NCBI RefSeq assembly: GCF_004379255.2
Contig: NC_056040.1
Coordinates: forward strand, 32,082,852 to 32,146,851
Source of the DNA: Salvia splendens
Taxonomy: Eukaryota > Streptophyta > Magnoliopsida > Lamiales > Lamiaceae
DNA length: 64,000 bases
Direction of reading: 5' to 3'
Positions 19,996 to 32,420 of this stretch are shown piece by piece; within the stretch, counting starts at the first letter, position 1; the number at the start of each line of letters is the position of its first letter. The translations under genes and the position numbers were made by a program. Below the pieces are notes generated by a model that was given only the letters and a program-made list of their open reading frames with translations, was not told where the DNA came from and did not search any database.

Positions 19996-21399
19996 ATGTC
20001 TAGTGACAGTGATAGTGAGAATGAATTGGAGGTCGCTGTGGAAGGTGCGATAGATAGGCTGCTACAGCAGAGGGCGCAGCGGCGGCAGCAGGCTGCGGTA
20101 CCTCGGCCGATCCATCGTCGAACTACAGTACCCCGTGACCACATTGCTGCACATATTCGGTTGTATGCAGACTACTTCGCTCCTCAACCGCGTTTTGGGG
20201 AAGCCTTATTCCGGCGACGCTTTAGGATGCATCGTCCGCTGTTTCTGCACATCGTGGGTGCTTTAGATAGAAGATACATGTATTTTAGGATCAGGGAGGA
20301 TGCAGCTGGCAAACCCGGACTCACGCCCTTGCAGAAGTGCACTGTCGCAATCAGACAACTGGCGTACGGAGGCGCGGCCGACATGTTCGACGAGTACCTC
20401 CACATTGGCGAGTCGACAGCCGTCGAGTGTCTGTAGAATTTTTGCGCGGGCGTGAGAGCGATATTCGGTGAGCGGTATCTTCAGAGTCCGAGCCCCGAAG
20501 ACTGCCAGAGTCTGATAGATATGCATGGGTCGGTGCACAGGTTCCCTGGGATGTTGGGCAGCATAGATTGTATGCATTGGGAGTGGAAGAACTGCTCCGT
20601 CGCCTGGAAGGGGATATACACTACCGGCTTCAAAGCCAAGCATCCCACGATGATCCTTGAAGTTGTAGCTGACTACCTGCTGTGGATATGGCATGCTTAT
20701 TTCGGAGTCGCCGGGTCGAACAACGACATCAACGTTCTCCAGTCATCGCCCCTGTTCAATGTTCAGTGCAATGGCATTGGTCCCGCCATCAGTTTCGTCG
20801 CCAACGGCAACCAGCACAATATGGGATACTATTTGGCGGATGGGATATACCCAAACTGGCCCGTCTTTGTGAAGACAATCAAGCATCCGCTCGGGCAAAA
20901 GAAGTCATACTTTGTGAGCCGTCAGGAAGCAGCGCGCAAGGATGTGGAGCGGACATTTGGTGTGCTCCAGAGTCGATGGGCGGTAGTCAAGGGTCCTGCA
21001 CGGCAGTGGTATATTCCCAACATCGGCGATGTCATGTACGCATGTATCATAATGCACAACATGATTGTTGAAAATGAAGGTGCGGAACTGACTCAGTGGA
21101 CCAATGAAGATGATACGGGTGCAGGTCCAAGTCACGGCGTGGCCACCGCGAATGTGAATATGGGGGTAACTCATGGAGATGTCGAGCGGATGCGTGCATT
21201 GCCGACATGCGGCAAGCAGATGCCCATGTTCGACTTCAGAACGATATTATCGAAGAGGTTTGGACGCGGAGGGGTTGACGTTGATGTTATTACTTTTTTT
21301 TTATTACTATGTAATTTTTTTTTTCAAATCATGTATGTTTTTTTAATGAAGTTGATAATTTTTCCCGTTCGTATTCGTGTTGAAATTTTATTTCCGTAA
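19996..21399 (+). pseudogene. Harbinger transposase (HARBI1-like), one premature stop
   Basis: A cut-and-paste transposase of the DDE_4 / HARBI1 type that would act on the inverted ends in the nucleus. The frame is open for 467 codons except TAG at 20434-20436, where homologues have a coding residue (ECL-stop-NFCAGV). The helix-turn-helix-like N-terminal half has FRMHRPLFLHIVGAL and CTVAIRQLAYGGAADMFDEY. Catalytic residues are D191 (GSIDCMHWEW), D244 (GSNNDINVL) and E318 (KDVERTFGVLQSRW). The DNA-strand-transfer triad is therefore complete. The last ~35 codons are hydrophobic and run into the AT-rich end, so the true C-terminus may be near 21290. A single CAG-to-TAG change could explain the stop. 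Confidence 0.88.
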
Positions 21400-21590
21400 A
21401 CGTAAATTGTTTTATTTGTGAATTTGTGATTTTTTTATTGCGGGAAGGGCGATGGGAAGGGCGGATTGTGCAGGGGATGTCCTAGTGACGTGGCAGTGGG
21501 ATGGGAAGTCCTAGTGACGTGGCAGGAGGTGTTTTCGGGATGTCCTAGTGGATGTCCGAGTGGGACATCCGCCCACTGGAGATGCTCTAA

Positions 21591-22674
21591 GCTCATCCAC
21601 CCACACAATGCCTCATTCTGTCTCACTCAATCAATCTCTCTCTTGTTCTAATCACCTTCTTCGGCCTTTCTTTGGTTCTCTATGAGTTTTGACCGGTGGG
21701 AACTTTAGCAGAAGCAACTCCTTCGGTTGCTTTGCAAAGTCCAGTGTTGGATCTGACTGAACGGTTGGATTTGCTAAGCCGGAGGAGATCTTGTCAGTGG
21801 TTTGAGAGATCCGTGAGTGTTTTGTGTTCTAGTGTTCTTCGTGAGAGATTTTGTGGCGGTTTCCGTGTGTTGAGAAGACGGAGTTGGCAGTAGTCGGTGG
21901 GATCTAGGGTTTCTGGGCTCTGATGTCCAACGGTGCTCTTCTTGTGACAACCGGTTGAGATTTGGGGAGGTCCTTGGCCCGATGCAGTCACTGATGTGAC
22001 CTAAGCCATATTCCAAATCTCTGATTTCTCTTTTCCTTTACTTCTTTAGTTTAGATCCTTCGGGATTTATTCCAATGTTACTGATTAGTGTATTAAGTGT
22101 GCAGGTGGTGTCAACTTATGAGCGGCTTGGAGTCTGGGTCGGTGGTGATTCTAGACTAGTGCTTGCTCTTACTTGTAGCATGTTTCTAGTACCTTGTATC
22201 TTTTGCTTTCTCCTTTTGTATTCGGTCAATAATCTCAGATATTGACCATCTCTGTAATCGCGGTGTAATACAATACAAAGAGGTACTGGTAATTAGTGCA
22301 CCAAGGTGGTCTGATCCCTAGCTACATTCAGGAATAGTTCACTCTTATAAAAAATTACTCATATACAACTCACATATTCAATACTCCTACTATACATTTA
22401 TTCACTATTTACAATCTCAACTATTTTAATTTTGTCATTCGAACTAATTAGCAAAATCAACATGATGCCTCAAAGAAACATAAATGGTTGAAATAAACAT
22501 AAATGCTAAAGTGTTTGGGGGTGAGACATGGTCGGTGGATAGCACGATAATCTAGAGTAGGGCTTGGGCACGATCCATGCACAATTCTGCTACACGCAAA
22601 GCCAAGACCAAAGTTTCAGAGCAAGTTGGTTAGTTGGTCCCCTCTAGCACCAGGTAGCTGGAAACTCAAATGAT
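21591..22674. other. Transcribed-looking region of unknown nature
   Basis: It is moderately GC-rich with no long frame. It holds TTTGTATTCGGTCAATAATC and a TGTAATACAATACAAAG tail-like segment near 22265. A GTGTGCAG/GTGGTG junction near 22105 resembles a splice acceptor. It could be the end of an unrecognised retroelement or LTR. I found no matching copy or target duplication in the window. Confidence 0.35.
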
Positions 22675-22679
22675 GGGGC

Positions 22680-25600
22680 TGTAATAGCCGAGATCTAAAT
22701 TCTCGAGATTTATGAAATAAACACTAGAACTTTAAAGAATGAGAAAGAAAGATTATTCGTTGATTTCTTAAGTAAACGGAGTACACAAGTTTCAAGCTAA
22801 GTCTAAGTTTACAAATGCTTCACAATGAAAATAAAAGAAAAGAAATACATTAGCTATAAGAGACATTACATACATATCGAGAAAGAAAAGAGGAAAATAC
22901 TACTCTATTACAGATTAGAATATCTAAGCTCGACCCCTTCTCCTTAGCCTCGTTTCACGGCACGATTGTCGACGACCGATGGGCCGAAGTAGAGACGGCA
23001 GCCAGAGGAAAATGAGCCTCCCTTGTGCCCTGCCAAGTACACGCAATTCATGGGATAAAAGACGGATTAGCACCCTACAAAAGGGAAAGAGGAAAGCATA
23101 CCTTTAAAAAAAAAAATGGGAAAATTTCCTGAACTGAAGAAACAAGATCAGCCGGCTCTGGACCCCCCCCCCCCCCAGCAACTGCACATGCAAGACTACT
23201 TTTGGCAGCTCATCAGGCAGTATTATACGCCTGTAAATCAGTTAAAGGTGCTGCAAAATAAAGAAGAGGGGAGGGATCTCTGCAGTGGGGTACAATTGAG
23301 GGAGCAACAACATTTAATCCACGAGTACACCTCGGTGCTGCCCTCAAAGAACCAGCCCACATAGAGCCAATTGCGGTTAAAATGTACAGCAATAGGACAC
23401 CAGAATAAAGCACCAATTTCAGTTATCTATCAGAGCATGATGCACGAGTACGAGCCTGCATTTCGCAGGGAGAGTCAGCCAATGAAAGGGCAGCCTAGGA
23501 CCCCTTTTCTCTGGCAGTGACTAACAACCATTGTATCTTTCACTAATACACCTCTATAAATACAGAGCACCCTCGATTTTACCCTCATTCATCACCACAA
23601 ACCATTCAAATCGGTGAGCTAAGGAGTGAGAGAGGGGCTGAATTAGAGACAAGAAAACAGAGCAACGCATGAAGGTAATCTCCACCCCCCCCCCTCCCTT
23701 TCTCCTTATCTCCAACTTAATCATGAATCACGTTAACATGTAGAAACACAGCATGATAGGAAATCACAGTATGTTAGACCAAGAGAGCATCATTACACCT
23801 CACAAATAAATACTCAAAAGAGGCACATCAAGTTAGGAATCCAAAAAAATCATAAGCTGCTCTTAGTTCAAAATCAGAAACAAGCAACTTAAACTTGTTC
23901 CAGTAGGCAGAATTTCACAAGATCAAAGCTTGATCATCAATCATAGTCAATACTCAAATCACGCTTTACTGCCGGAATTTCAAACCGATTAAGCTAAGTA
24001 ATAAAAGAAGAACTTAGCTTAGACCGTGAGGTTTGCCTGTTACATTTGACGACTATCCCCTGGAGGCGACTTCGTCAGGTGAAGGGGCTCGACAGGGGCG
24101 TGAGCAGCAACGAAGAGCGGTGTCTTTGCCCAGCCAGAAGCGGAACGGCGCGAACAGCGCCTGAGGCGATTTCGCCACCGCGAGAGAGAGGCAACAGCAG
24201 CTCGCTAACTTCGAGCTAAGACGACGAGAGAGGCAGGGTCGACGACCCCGAGTCACCGTGGAGTGACCGAAGAAAACGGCCAGCGGCAACGCCGCGAACC
24301 GGGACGCGGTGGGAAGAGAGTGCCAATAGGCGGATGCCGCTTCCTTTTCACTGATCGTGATCCATTTCAAGTTAGGAATTGGTCTCAAACGACAAAGGGA
24401 GTGGAGAAAGGCTGAGAAGAGGAAAGAGAAACCCACCACGGATGATGAACCGCCGGTCGGGAGAGGAAGGGTTGTCGACTGTGTAGCTGGGGGAGATTAG
24501 GGATTTGAGAGATGGAATTTGGGAAAAAGAGGGAAGGAGCCGATGAGAGGGATCTCTCCTTAAATTCAGTTGGGCCATTGGTGTTTTAAAACTGATTTGG
24601 GCCATTCTTTTAAAAATTGAAGTAGGCCTCCTTTTAAAATGGAAGCGGGCCACTACAGATAAATTTCTTTTGGGCCACTGCCCTAAATAAATTTGAGACT
24701 GTGAAATTTAATCCCTAAGCCACGGAAGAAAAGAAAGCTATTAAGCCGTGTAGAACTAGTACCCAGTAAATAAATAGATGAGAAATTCCATTAGTCACAG
24801 AAAGTATTTCAAAATACTTAAGAAACTAATCCGGGAATTTATTATACCCGAGAAATTCGGCAAGACTTCGAATAAATTAAATCGTTGATTTAATTAAAGA
24901 TTTAAGACTTCTAAATTAGAAGGCACGAAAGAAATAATAAGCACAAGCTTAGGCATGCATACATGCAAGATAAATAATTAATTAAAGCCTAATTTTAGTA
25001 TATTATTTGTTATAAAGGAACATCGTCGCACGACGAGTAATCTCATGTCAAGAAGCACCCGTTTGAAAGAGTTTGAACAAATGAGGCGGGCTTCTTTTCT
25101 TTCAGAAATGTGTTTTATGTGAAAACATGAATATTTTGAATGAGTTGTCATGCCCAGTTTTGATTTATGATTACCTATATGTTGGCTATGCCCAACCAGT
25201 TAAATCGAATTCGGGTTCCAGTAGGGCCGCAAACCCTACTCAGACTAGTGTACACATAGGGACCGTGAGCTAGCTCCAGCGTTGGCTGGTCCAGTGACCG
25301 TCGTGGAATGTAGCCACATTCCCGGTTCACACAGATCAGATATGGTATTTCATGAAAAGTTTTATGACTGTAGTCTATTTCAGAAAGAAATAACAGTTTT
25401 AGTGACCGAGACTTGTTTTCAGAAAAACCCCGTGTTCACTCAAGTTTGGCTGACAACTAAAAGAGAAATGTTTTCGGCATAAGCCCACTGAGTATACCAA
25501 GTACTCAGCCATGCATATTGTTTTTTCTTAATGCGCAGGTTGATCGTTGTCGAAGCGGAGGAGGTGTTGGGAAAGAAAATAAATTAAGAAGTGAGGTAGC

Positions 25601-25846
25601 TGATGTAGTATGTCTTCATACATATCACATCGTCTTGGTACTCTTCCGCTGAAAAGAAACTAGAATTTTGTCTTAGTAAGGACTATGTCCCAGAAATCAC
25701 TCCGATTCAGTATGGTTGTACCCTTTCCACATTTAGACAATGTTTCTCTTGAATTGGTTATCCATTTATGATGAGTTGAGACTATTTAGTAAGTTTAGTC
25801 GCGAAATAGCTACACTTTCTTTGACTAGGGAGTTGTGGTCGTGACA
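22680..25846 (+). repeat. Solo LTR (3,167 bp) of a long-LTR Ty3/gypsy family
   Basis: It starts TGTAATAGCCGAG, ends GTCGTGACA and is flanked by a perfect GGGGC duplication (22675-22679, 25847-25851). The final 600 bp align with LTRs ending at 596, 36628 and 39260, including the conserved hairpin at 25488-25508. There are no priming site, coding domains or second LTR, so it is a solo LTR left by recombination. Minus-strand frames at 24053-24653 have no recognisable domain. A run of 14 C lies near 23163. Confidence 0.9.
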
Positions 25847-25851
25847 GGGGC

Positions 25852-28481
25852 AGTAAATGGAATATATCAAGTTTAGGTCATGGATCGGTAATTGTGGCCA
25901 AGTTATGGGCCAAATAGGGTGACGAAGCCAAAAATTTGACAGTGCGAGGCCCAATCTAGTGTTAAAATAAGTAACGAAACAATAGAATATTTTATATAAT
26001 AAAATAGAAGAAAGCAAAAAATAATATAGGAAAAAGACAACCAAATGAGGCTTAAGATGATAAAAAAAAAAGACAAAATAATGGTCTTAGGAAGAAATTA
26101 ACAGTAGACACTACCACATGAGACACAAGTAAACCACCTACGCTAGCTATAGAATTTATTAGTGTTCCATCTTGCTTGGGACAACGACATATAAAGTATT
26201 AAAGTCAAAAGTAACAATCAAGTTGTGGTCTTTATGATCAACTCGAATAGAAAAGATGGAAGTTGTTTAAGTCTCGTTCGAAATATTTGGAGTATGTGTG
26301 ATAGGAATTACGTATATCATTAGGTTAATTCAGTTGAAAACCAGTCATCGAGTCGGGATATAGGTTTGTATTTGCATGATGAGCCGCTGGTTGGGATACG
26401 AAACTTGTTATTAAGCAATTATTTGAGAATTGAATATGTTCAACCTGGATAGACTGTAGTAATTCTTCCTAGCTCCGCTCTATCTTGTAAAAAAAAGCCT
26501 ATAACATAGTGATATATTCTTCAAAAATTAATTTCATATCAAAATTTAACACTGTATTTTCACATTAGAAATGCTCCGTGTACAAATTTTATTTTGAACC
26601 AAAAGCCTAATAAAATTTTAACTAACCGATAAAATTTAATATTTGACTCCTTTTGGAATTATGACTTTTGATTTTGTTTTTTTGCGTCATTTTTTGATTA
26701 ATGTGACGACACTGCCAAATACTATTGTAAAATAACACTCCATCCGTCGCTGAAAAGTATGAGCTTTTTCCTTTCTAATTCGTCCCTGAAAAGTATGAAC
26801 ATTCTTGTTTTGTAAATTCTTTTTTCTCTAATGAGATAAGACTCATCCTCCACTAACAATACTTTAAAAACTTTTTCTATCTATTTTTCTCTCTTACTTT
26901 ATCAATTATGCATTAAAACTCGTATCAAACCGAATGTTCATACTTCTCAGGGACAGATGGAGTAATGTCTTTGAATTCAATTATTCGGATTCCCAACTTT
27001 TATTAAAAGTTTGTTTGGTATAATAAATTTATAATGATATTGTAATTATAATTTTATTACGATTAAATTTAAAATTTATAATGTTCTAATTCAGTTCTTT
27101 TTTATTTAATAAAATTAAGCAATTAATAAAGATTTAAAATTAAAAAATTAAATTAAAACAATCATAGTATTAATTTAAAGAAAATGAAAGATTACAAAAA
27201 TGTACATTTAAACATAAATTTGAAAAGGGAAAAGAAAAAAGGAGAAAAAACAATGAAAGAGGAGATAAAAAATAAATTTAGAAGAGTGCATTTGTGTGTG
27301 AGTGTAGTGTAAGTACGTTTTATGTGTGTCGCGTATAGTTTGTAGGAGAAAAGGAAACTATAGAATATCTGAACTTTTGAAGCTCTCGATTCCAGGTTGC
27401 CAATCACATCCTTAACAAAGTCTGTCCTAGTTCCAATTATTTATTCATCATAGTATGAGAAATACACAAAAAAAAACAATTTTTTCGTAAGTAAATATAA
27501 GAAAAGAGACTTTGTGGGTAGTATTGAAATTTAAAGATGTAGTTGGGGCTTGTTGCCAATTTTAGATATTTGGCTTTTAATGGAACAATAATTAAGATCG
27601 ATTTGCCCTTTCCCCGCCGCCTATCAAGAACGTTGACACACAATAATTATTTCTCATTTTTTTTCATATAGAAGATGACCATCTTGTCCTTTGTTTTAAA
27701 AATGCAGTAGTTTAATTATAATCCATAATCATTTATATTTAAAGAGCACTTTATCTACTTTAAAATATTAAATTTTCAAGAGTTTTGCATGATTTGCTTG
27801 TCTAACATCTAACTAATTTGACAAATTATATAAATTTGTAATAAATTAAACTGCGGACCTATGGACAAAAGGACTTCATATAATCATACATGTGCAAAGA
27901 AAATTGTGTCAAAGCATTTAACATATTAAATCAAAAATACTTTGGTCATGTTGGATTTATCAAGTGTACATCATATTGTATTGTATCATTGCAATCAAAC
28001 ACTATTTTTACATATATTTATATTTAAGGTGCCACATATACTAGTATATTATTCATGTTTTATTTAATGATTTGAAAATATTCCGAAAGTGAATTACTTA
28101 TTCAAATTTCTTCGTTTTTGTTTAATGAAAAGGGCGGAGGTGTAATTGACCAATCTATGTCAAAGCAGAGAAACAAGAGAATTAAAGAAGTCAAAGGTTA
28201 TTATTACATTCCATTAAAGGCTCATTATTGTCACATTTATTATTGAAGACATCAAAATTGACATGGGATCTGCCACGCCTACGTGAATGCAATATAGTAG
28301 AAGAATTCAAAGAAGTATTTTTATATTAAGTGACGAAATAAAGAAAATTGTGAAATTAAATGGTTGTAAGAGCGGATAGAGTTGAGAAAATATTATTTTG
28401 ATGCTATTGATTGCACCAAGATCTGTCCCTCCGTTGCTAACTGCGCTACGCCCCTGCGGGCATTTTGATGCTATTGATTAC
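25852..28481. other. AT-rich intergenic spacer
   Basis: About 2.6 kb, strongly AT-rich, with one MITE at 26738-26962. Short frames such as 25766-26044 and 27192-27407 (minus) are Phe/Leu-rich translations of AT-rich DNA and are not credible genes. No RNA gene was seen. Confidence 0.6.
26738..26962. mobile_element. Stowaway-like MITE
   Basis: The left end CTCCATCCGTCGCTGAAAAG and the reversed right end CTCCATCTGTCCCTGAGAAG form an inverted repeat continuing into AAGTATGA. The right flank is TA; the left flank (CA) has mutated. 225 bp. Confidence 0.75.
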
Positions 28482-28486
28482 GTATA

Positions 28487-29561
28487 TGTTGGAATCTTGA
28501 ATTTAAGATGTCTGGTCAACAAAGTTTGACCAATAATAAATGTGACGAGACATTTAATTTTTGGAAATTAAATGATATAGCGTCGATCTACGTTCCGCGT
28601 AGATGACCGTAGTATATTCACTTTCTCAAATCCGATTCCCGGTGAGTGAGAAATAGTGGATAAAAGTTGGTCACATTGTAGCTTTTGATAAAGCTATTAG
28701 TTGAAAATGTAGGGAGTAAATTAACTAGAGTTAATTATCCCACATAGGAGATGAGACACATCTTTAAATGTGTATTTATTAAGTGACTTACTACACTTAG
28801 TAATTATCGTTGACTAAGATGGGTGAAAGAGCCAACACGCGCGCCGAGCCGAGCCGAGCCGTGCCCTTGCCCTAGCCCTTGGTCTTGGTCTTGGTCTTGG
28901 TCTTGGTCTTGTCCCTGGACCCAGACTTAATGTTTTGGACCACCTCAGTTTTGGGCAGCAGCCTGATCAACTCGGCTTGCTGCGCCTTGAGCGATGGCTT
29001 GATCAGTGTCTTGATCAAGTCACGAAGTCCATATGTGACGGTTGAACTAGGGCATGTACAACGTCTAGATTCAACGTCGACCACTTCAGCTTTCAAACTT
29101 GTAACGGTCGGCGGTTACAGGCCCGCCATGATGAGCCATGATGACAGCCATCAAGGCTGAGTTGACCCCGTAGTGGACCAAGCCTATAAATAGGCGAGTC
29201 ATTCCTTGCATTAGTAGAACAGAACATCATACGGACATACTCACAAGCATCATACTCTCTCTGCATTGTCTTTCTTCCCGAAGCTCTGCCCTCTCCTCTT
29301 CCAGTTCGCCGGAGCTCTGTTGATTGCGGTGCCGCTTCACCAAAGACGTAGCCGTTTTATCTTTGGGGACGACACGCCAAACCGAGAGCACTACCGGGGC
29401 GTATCTCGTCTTGCAGAAAGAGGCCTCCTCGACTCGGCTAAGTTTTATTTCCAGTTTACAGTTTCGATTTCATTGTAATTTTCAGTTTTAGTTCTTCCTT
29501 CTTGGGTTGTAGTCGCCTGGTATTGTTTATCTCTTGTAATTCCAGTATCATTTCACCTACA
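28487..29561 (+). repeat. 5' LTR of copia B
   Basis: It starts TGTTGGAATC and ends CACCTACA. It contains a CTTGGT hexamer microsatellite at 28878-28907 and a TATAAATAG box near 29185. It is about 95 bp shorter than the 3' LTR, mainly because of microsatellite and CCTGATCAACTCG-block differences. Confidence 0.9.
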
Positions 29562-29647
29562 ATCGCAAGACGAGTTATACTTGCCGTTGAAGGATTCAGA
29601 CCTTAACTGAAATTAATCACTATCGAAACTTAATACCTTTGCTGGAG

Positions 29648-31120
29648 ATGTCGACTGAATTCAACACCGTCGCTGCCTTCACCGCCGCCGCATCTCCATC
29701 CACCATGTCGACCACTGCACCGGTCAACACATCGTCGATTCAAACGATGATGCCCACTCCTGGGCGCTATCCATCTTCATCAACAACCCCTTGGGAGTTT
29801 GTTAACCCCCTTGGGCCCACTGGTGGATCCACCTCGAGTGAATCGGTTGGTTCCACTTTTAGTGGTTCATTCGGATCCTTTAATGGATCGATTGCTGGGG
29901 CCTTCGGGTCTCACACGAATGCTGGGGCCTTCGGGTCTCATGCGGGTGCTAGTTTCTTTGGGGCTGGTACGACCATGGCGGGCTCTATGCCCAACATGAA
30001 TGGTGGGGGCTCTATGCCCAACCACGTTGTTGGCTCCTTAGGGGGCAACGGAATTGGTTCCTTCCATGGACCAAGTACGGCACCTTTGGCACCAAGAATG
30101 ATGCCACCTGACGAGAAGCCACCAAAGTTTGGAGGATCTGACTTCAAAAGGTGGTACCAAAAGATGTTGTTCTACTTGACAACATTAGGCGTCGCCAACT
30201 TCCTCACGGAAAACGAGCCGCCCGCGCCAAGCGATCAAGAGACTAGGCTCGAAGTTATGGCGGACTATGAAGCTTGGAGAAAAGGAGATTATCTTTGTAA
30301 AAATTCCATTCTAAGTGCTTTAGATGATAGTTTGTACAATGTATACTTCGTTGTAACCACATCAAAAGAGATGTGGGAAAGCCTAGAAAGGAAGTACAAC
30401 ATATATAATGCTGCAGGTACTGAACAAGGTGTAGCATCCAAATTTATGGACTACAAGATGGTCGACTCTCGACCCATCATGGAGCAAGTTCAAGAGCTCC
30501 AAATGATCATCCACGCACTAGTGGCTGAAGGGATGACCTTGCCCGACAAATTCTTAAGGTGCTCGATCATTGACAAGCTTCCTCCTAGTTGGAAGGACTT
30601 CAAGAGCTATCTCAAATACAAGAGAAAGCATATGGCCCTTGAAGACTTGATCGTGAAATTGCGCATTGAGGCTGATGTGCGCAAAAGCGACCAAAATGCT
30701 AAGGGCTTTAACCCACTTGAAGCCAAAGCCAATCTGCTGGAGCGGGGCGGTCCCTCCAACAAACGCCCTCGTCCAAGTAAAAAAGATAAAGGGAAAGGAA
30801 AGCAGCCTGCAAAGAAATTTGAAGGCGAATGCTTCAAGTGTGGAAAAACTGGCCACTTTACCAAAGACTGCCGTAGCAAGAAGAAGAAGCCGACATCCCA
30901 CGTCGTTGAAAAGAAGTTCAAAGACTGGGATGAAAACGACCTCATTGCTGTGGTCACTGAAGAGGCCAACTTGATTGAAAACAAGGGAGGCTGGTACATC
31001 GACACTGGAGCAACTGCTCATGTTTGTGCCGATAGGAGTATGTTTTCAACTTACAGTCCTGTTGATGGGAGGAAGATCAACATGGGGAATCAAGCATCAT
31101 CCGAAGTGAAAGGAACATGA
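29648..31120 (+). CDS. Copia gag-protease (element B)
   Basis: About 490 residues. The N-terminal ~140 residues are Ser/Gly/Thr-rich with a repeated GAFGSHTNAGAFGSHAGA motif. The gag core (UBN2 type) spans about 150-340: KPPKFGGSDFKRWYQKM, then EMWESLERKYN, and DKLPPSWKDFKSYLKY. A CCHC zinc knuckle CFKCGKTGHFTKDC lies near residue 395, and the protease motif WYIDTGATAHVC near 455. The second ATG (29648) is preferred over 29639 by the MSTEF start. A TGA at 31118-31120 cuts the gag-pol frame inside protease, and the same frame reopens at once. Confidence 0.85.
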   Translation: MSTEFNTVAAFTAAASPSTMSTTAPVNTSSIQTMMPTPGRYPSSSTTPWEFVNPLGPTGGSTSSESVGSTFSGSFGSFNGSIAGAFGSHTNAGAFGSHAGASFFGAGTTMAGSMPNMNGGGSMPNHVVGSLGGNGIGSFHGPSTAPLAPRMMPPDEKPPKFGGSDFKRWYQKMLFYLTTLGVANFLTENEPPAPSDQETRLEVMADYEAWRKGDYLCKNSILSALDDSLYNVYFVVTTSKEMWESLERKYNIYNAAGTEQGVASKFMDYKMVDSRPIMEQVQELQMIIHALVAEGMTLPDKFLRCSIIDKLPPSWKDFKSYLKYKRKHMALEDLIVKLRIEADVRKSDQNAKGFNPLEAKANLLERGGPSNKRPRPSKKDKGKGKQPAKKFEGECFKCGKTGHFTKDCRSKKKKPTSHVVEKKFKDWDENDLIAVVTEEANLIENKGGWYIDTGATAHVCADRSMFSTYSPVDGRKINMGNQASSEVKGT

Positions 31121-32420
31121 GATGTGATCCTCAAGATGACGTCTGGCATCTCGATCACCTTGAAGGATGTGATGCATGTGCCGGACATCCGCAAGAACCT
31201 AGTGTCTAGATCTATACTAGTTAATAAGGGTTTTAAACTTGTATTTGAATCCAATAGGTTTGTTTTGTATAAGTTTGGAAAATCCCTCGGAAAAGGTTAT
31301 GTAACCGATGGGCTTTTCAAGCTTAGTGTGGCTACGCGCCATGGTCCCAAGCCTTTGGCTATCAATAACAATGCGTCTACTTCCTCTTGCTTGATTGAGT
31401 ATTCAAACTTGTGGCATTGTAGATTGGGACATATAAATTCAAAAGCCATTAAAAGATTAGTGAATTTAGATTTTCTAAAGGCTAATGAAGTGGATACCCA
31501 AGATAAATGTGAAATTTGTCTTGAAGCAAAAATGACTAAGTTGCCGTTTCACTCGGTTGAACGAAGCACAAAACCCCTTGAATTAATTCACACGGACGTA
31601 TGTGATTTAAAGATGGTGCAAACTAGAGATGGTAAAAAGTACTCTATCACTTTCATAAATGATTGCACAAGGTATTGCTACATTTATCTTCTAAGAAGTA
31701 AAGATGAAGCAATAGAAGCGTTCAAAAATTATAAGAACGAAGTTGAAAATCAACTTGGTTGTAAAATCAAAACGATTCGAAGCGATAAAAGAGGCGAATA
31801 TGTAGCCCCGTTTGAGGAATTATGCAACGCAAGTGGTATAATCTATCAAACGACTGCACCATATTCACCACAATCTAATGGTGTTGCAGAACGCAAGAAT
31901 CGAACTCTAAAAGAGATGATGAATGCACTGCTTCTGACTTCAGGATTACCACATAACATGTGGGGGGAAGCTGTTTTGACAGCCAACTATATCTTGAATA
32001 AAATCCCTCTCAAAGGCAAGGATGTTACTCTTTATGAGTTGTGGAAGGGAAGGAAGTCATCCTACAAATACCTCAAAGTGTAAGGGTGTTTGACAAAGTG
32101 ATGGTTCCTCCGCCCAAAGAAGTTACAATTGGACCTAAAACAGTTGATTATATCTTTATTGGATATGCACTTAACAGTAGTGCATATTGATTTGTTGTCC
32201 ACAAGTCTGAAATACCAACTGTGACCTGGGGAACAACAATTGAGTCAAGAAACGCGGTATTTCTTGAAAATACATTTCCTTGTAAAAGGAAGGAAAACGT
32301 AGCATCCAATTCTGAAATAAGAATTGAGGATGAAACCACTAGTTCTAAATCAGCGGAAGAGTAACCTGAATCGCGCAAGCGTGCAATGCCCAATCCAAAG
32401 GATACAGTACTAAGACGTGG
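31121..32420 (+). pseudogene. Copia protease end and integrase (element B)
   Basis: It continues in the gag frame to a TAA at 32081-32083. The GAG-pre-integrase HCRLGHINSK and C-x2-C zinc region are followed by the catalytic core: HTDVCDL, the FINDCTRYCYIYLL block, SDKRGEY and QSNGVAERKNRTL, giving D, D and E. After the stop, a frameshift near 32097 restores the GKTVDY-like C-terminal region (VTIGPKTVDYIFIGYALNSSAY, with further stops). Integration activity is lost. Confidence 0.85.

Larger units (their letters stand above)
19722..21587 (+). mobile_element. PIF/Harbinger transposon, nearly intact
   Basis: The element is 1,866 bp with inverted ends GAGCATCTCCAATGGCGGA and, reversed from the right, GAGCATCTCCAGTGGGCGGA. 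The 3-bp duplication TAA lies at 19719-19721 and 21588-21590. It carries a DDE transposase in one frame. The usual second Myb-like Harbinger ORF is absent, so a partner would have to be supplied elsewhere. Five GGACGTCC palindromes lie near the left end, and several GGATGTCC-type copies near the right end, candidate transposase-binding sites. Confidence 0.92.

Noticed and set aside
24053..24653. Overlapping minus-strand frames in the solo LTR 22680-25846
   Set aside because: They lie wholly inside an LTR, show Ser/Leu/Arg-rich composition without a domain, and have no partner frame in related LTRs of the window.
27192..27407. Phe/Ser-rich minus frame in AT-rich spacer
   Set aside because: The composition fits translation of AT-rich DNA; no splice context or homology.
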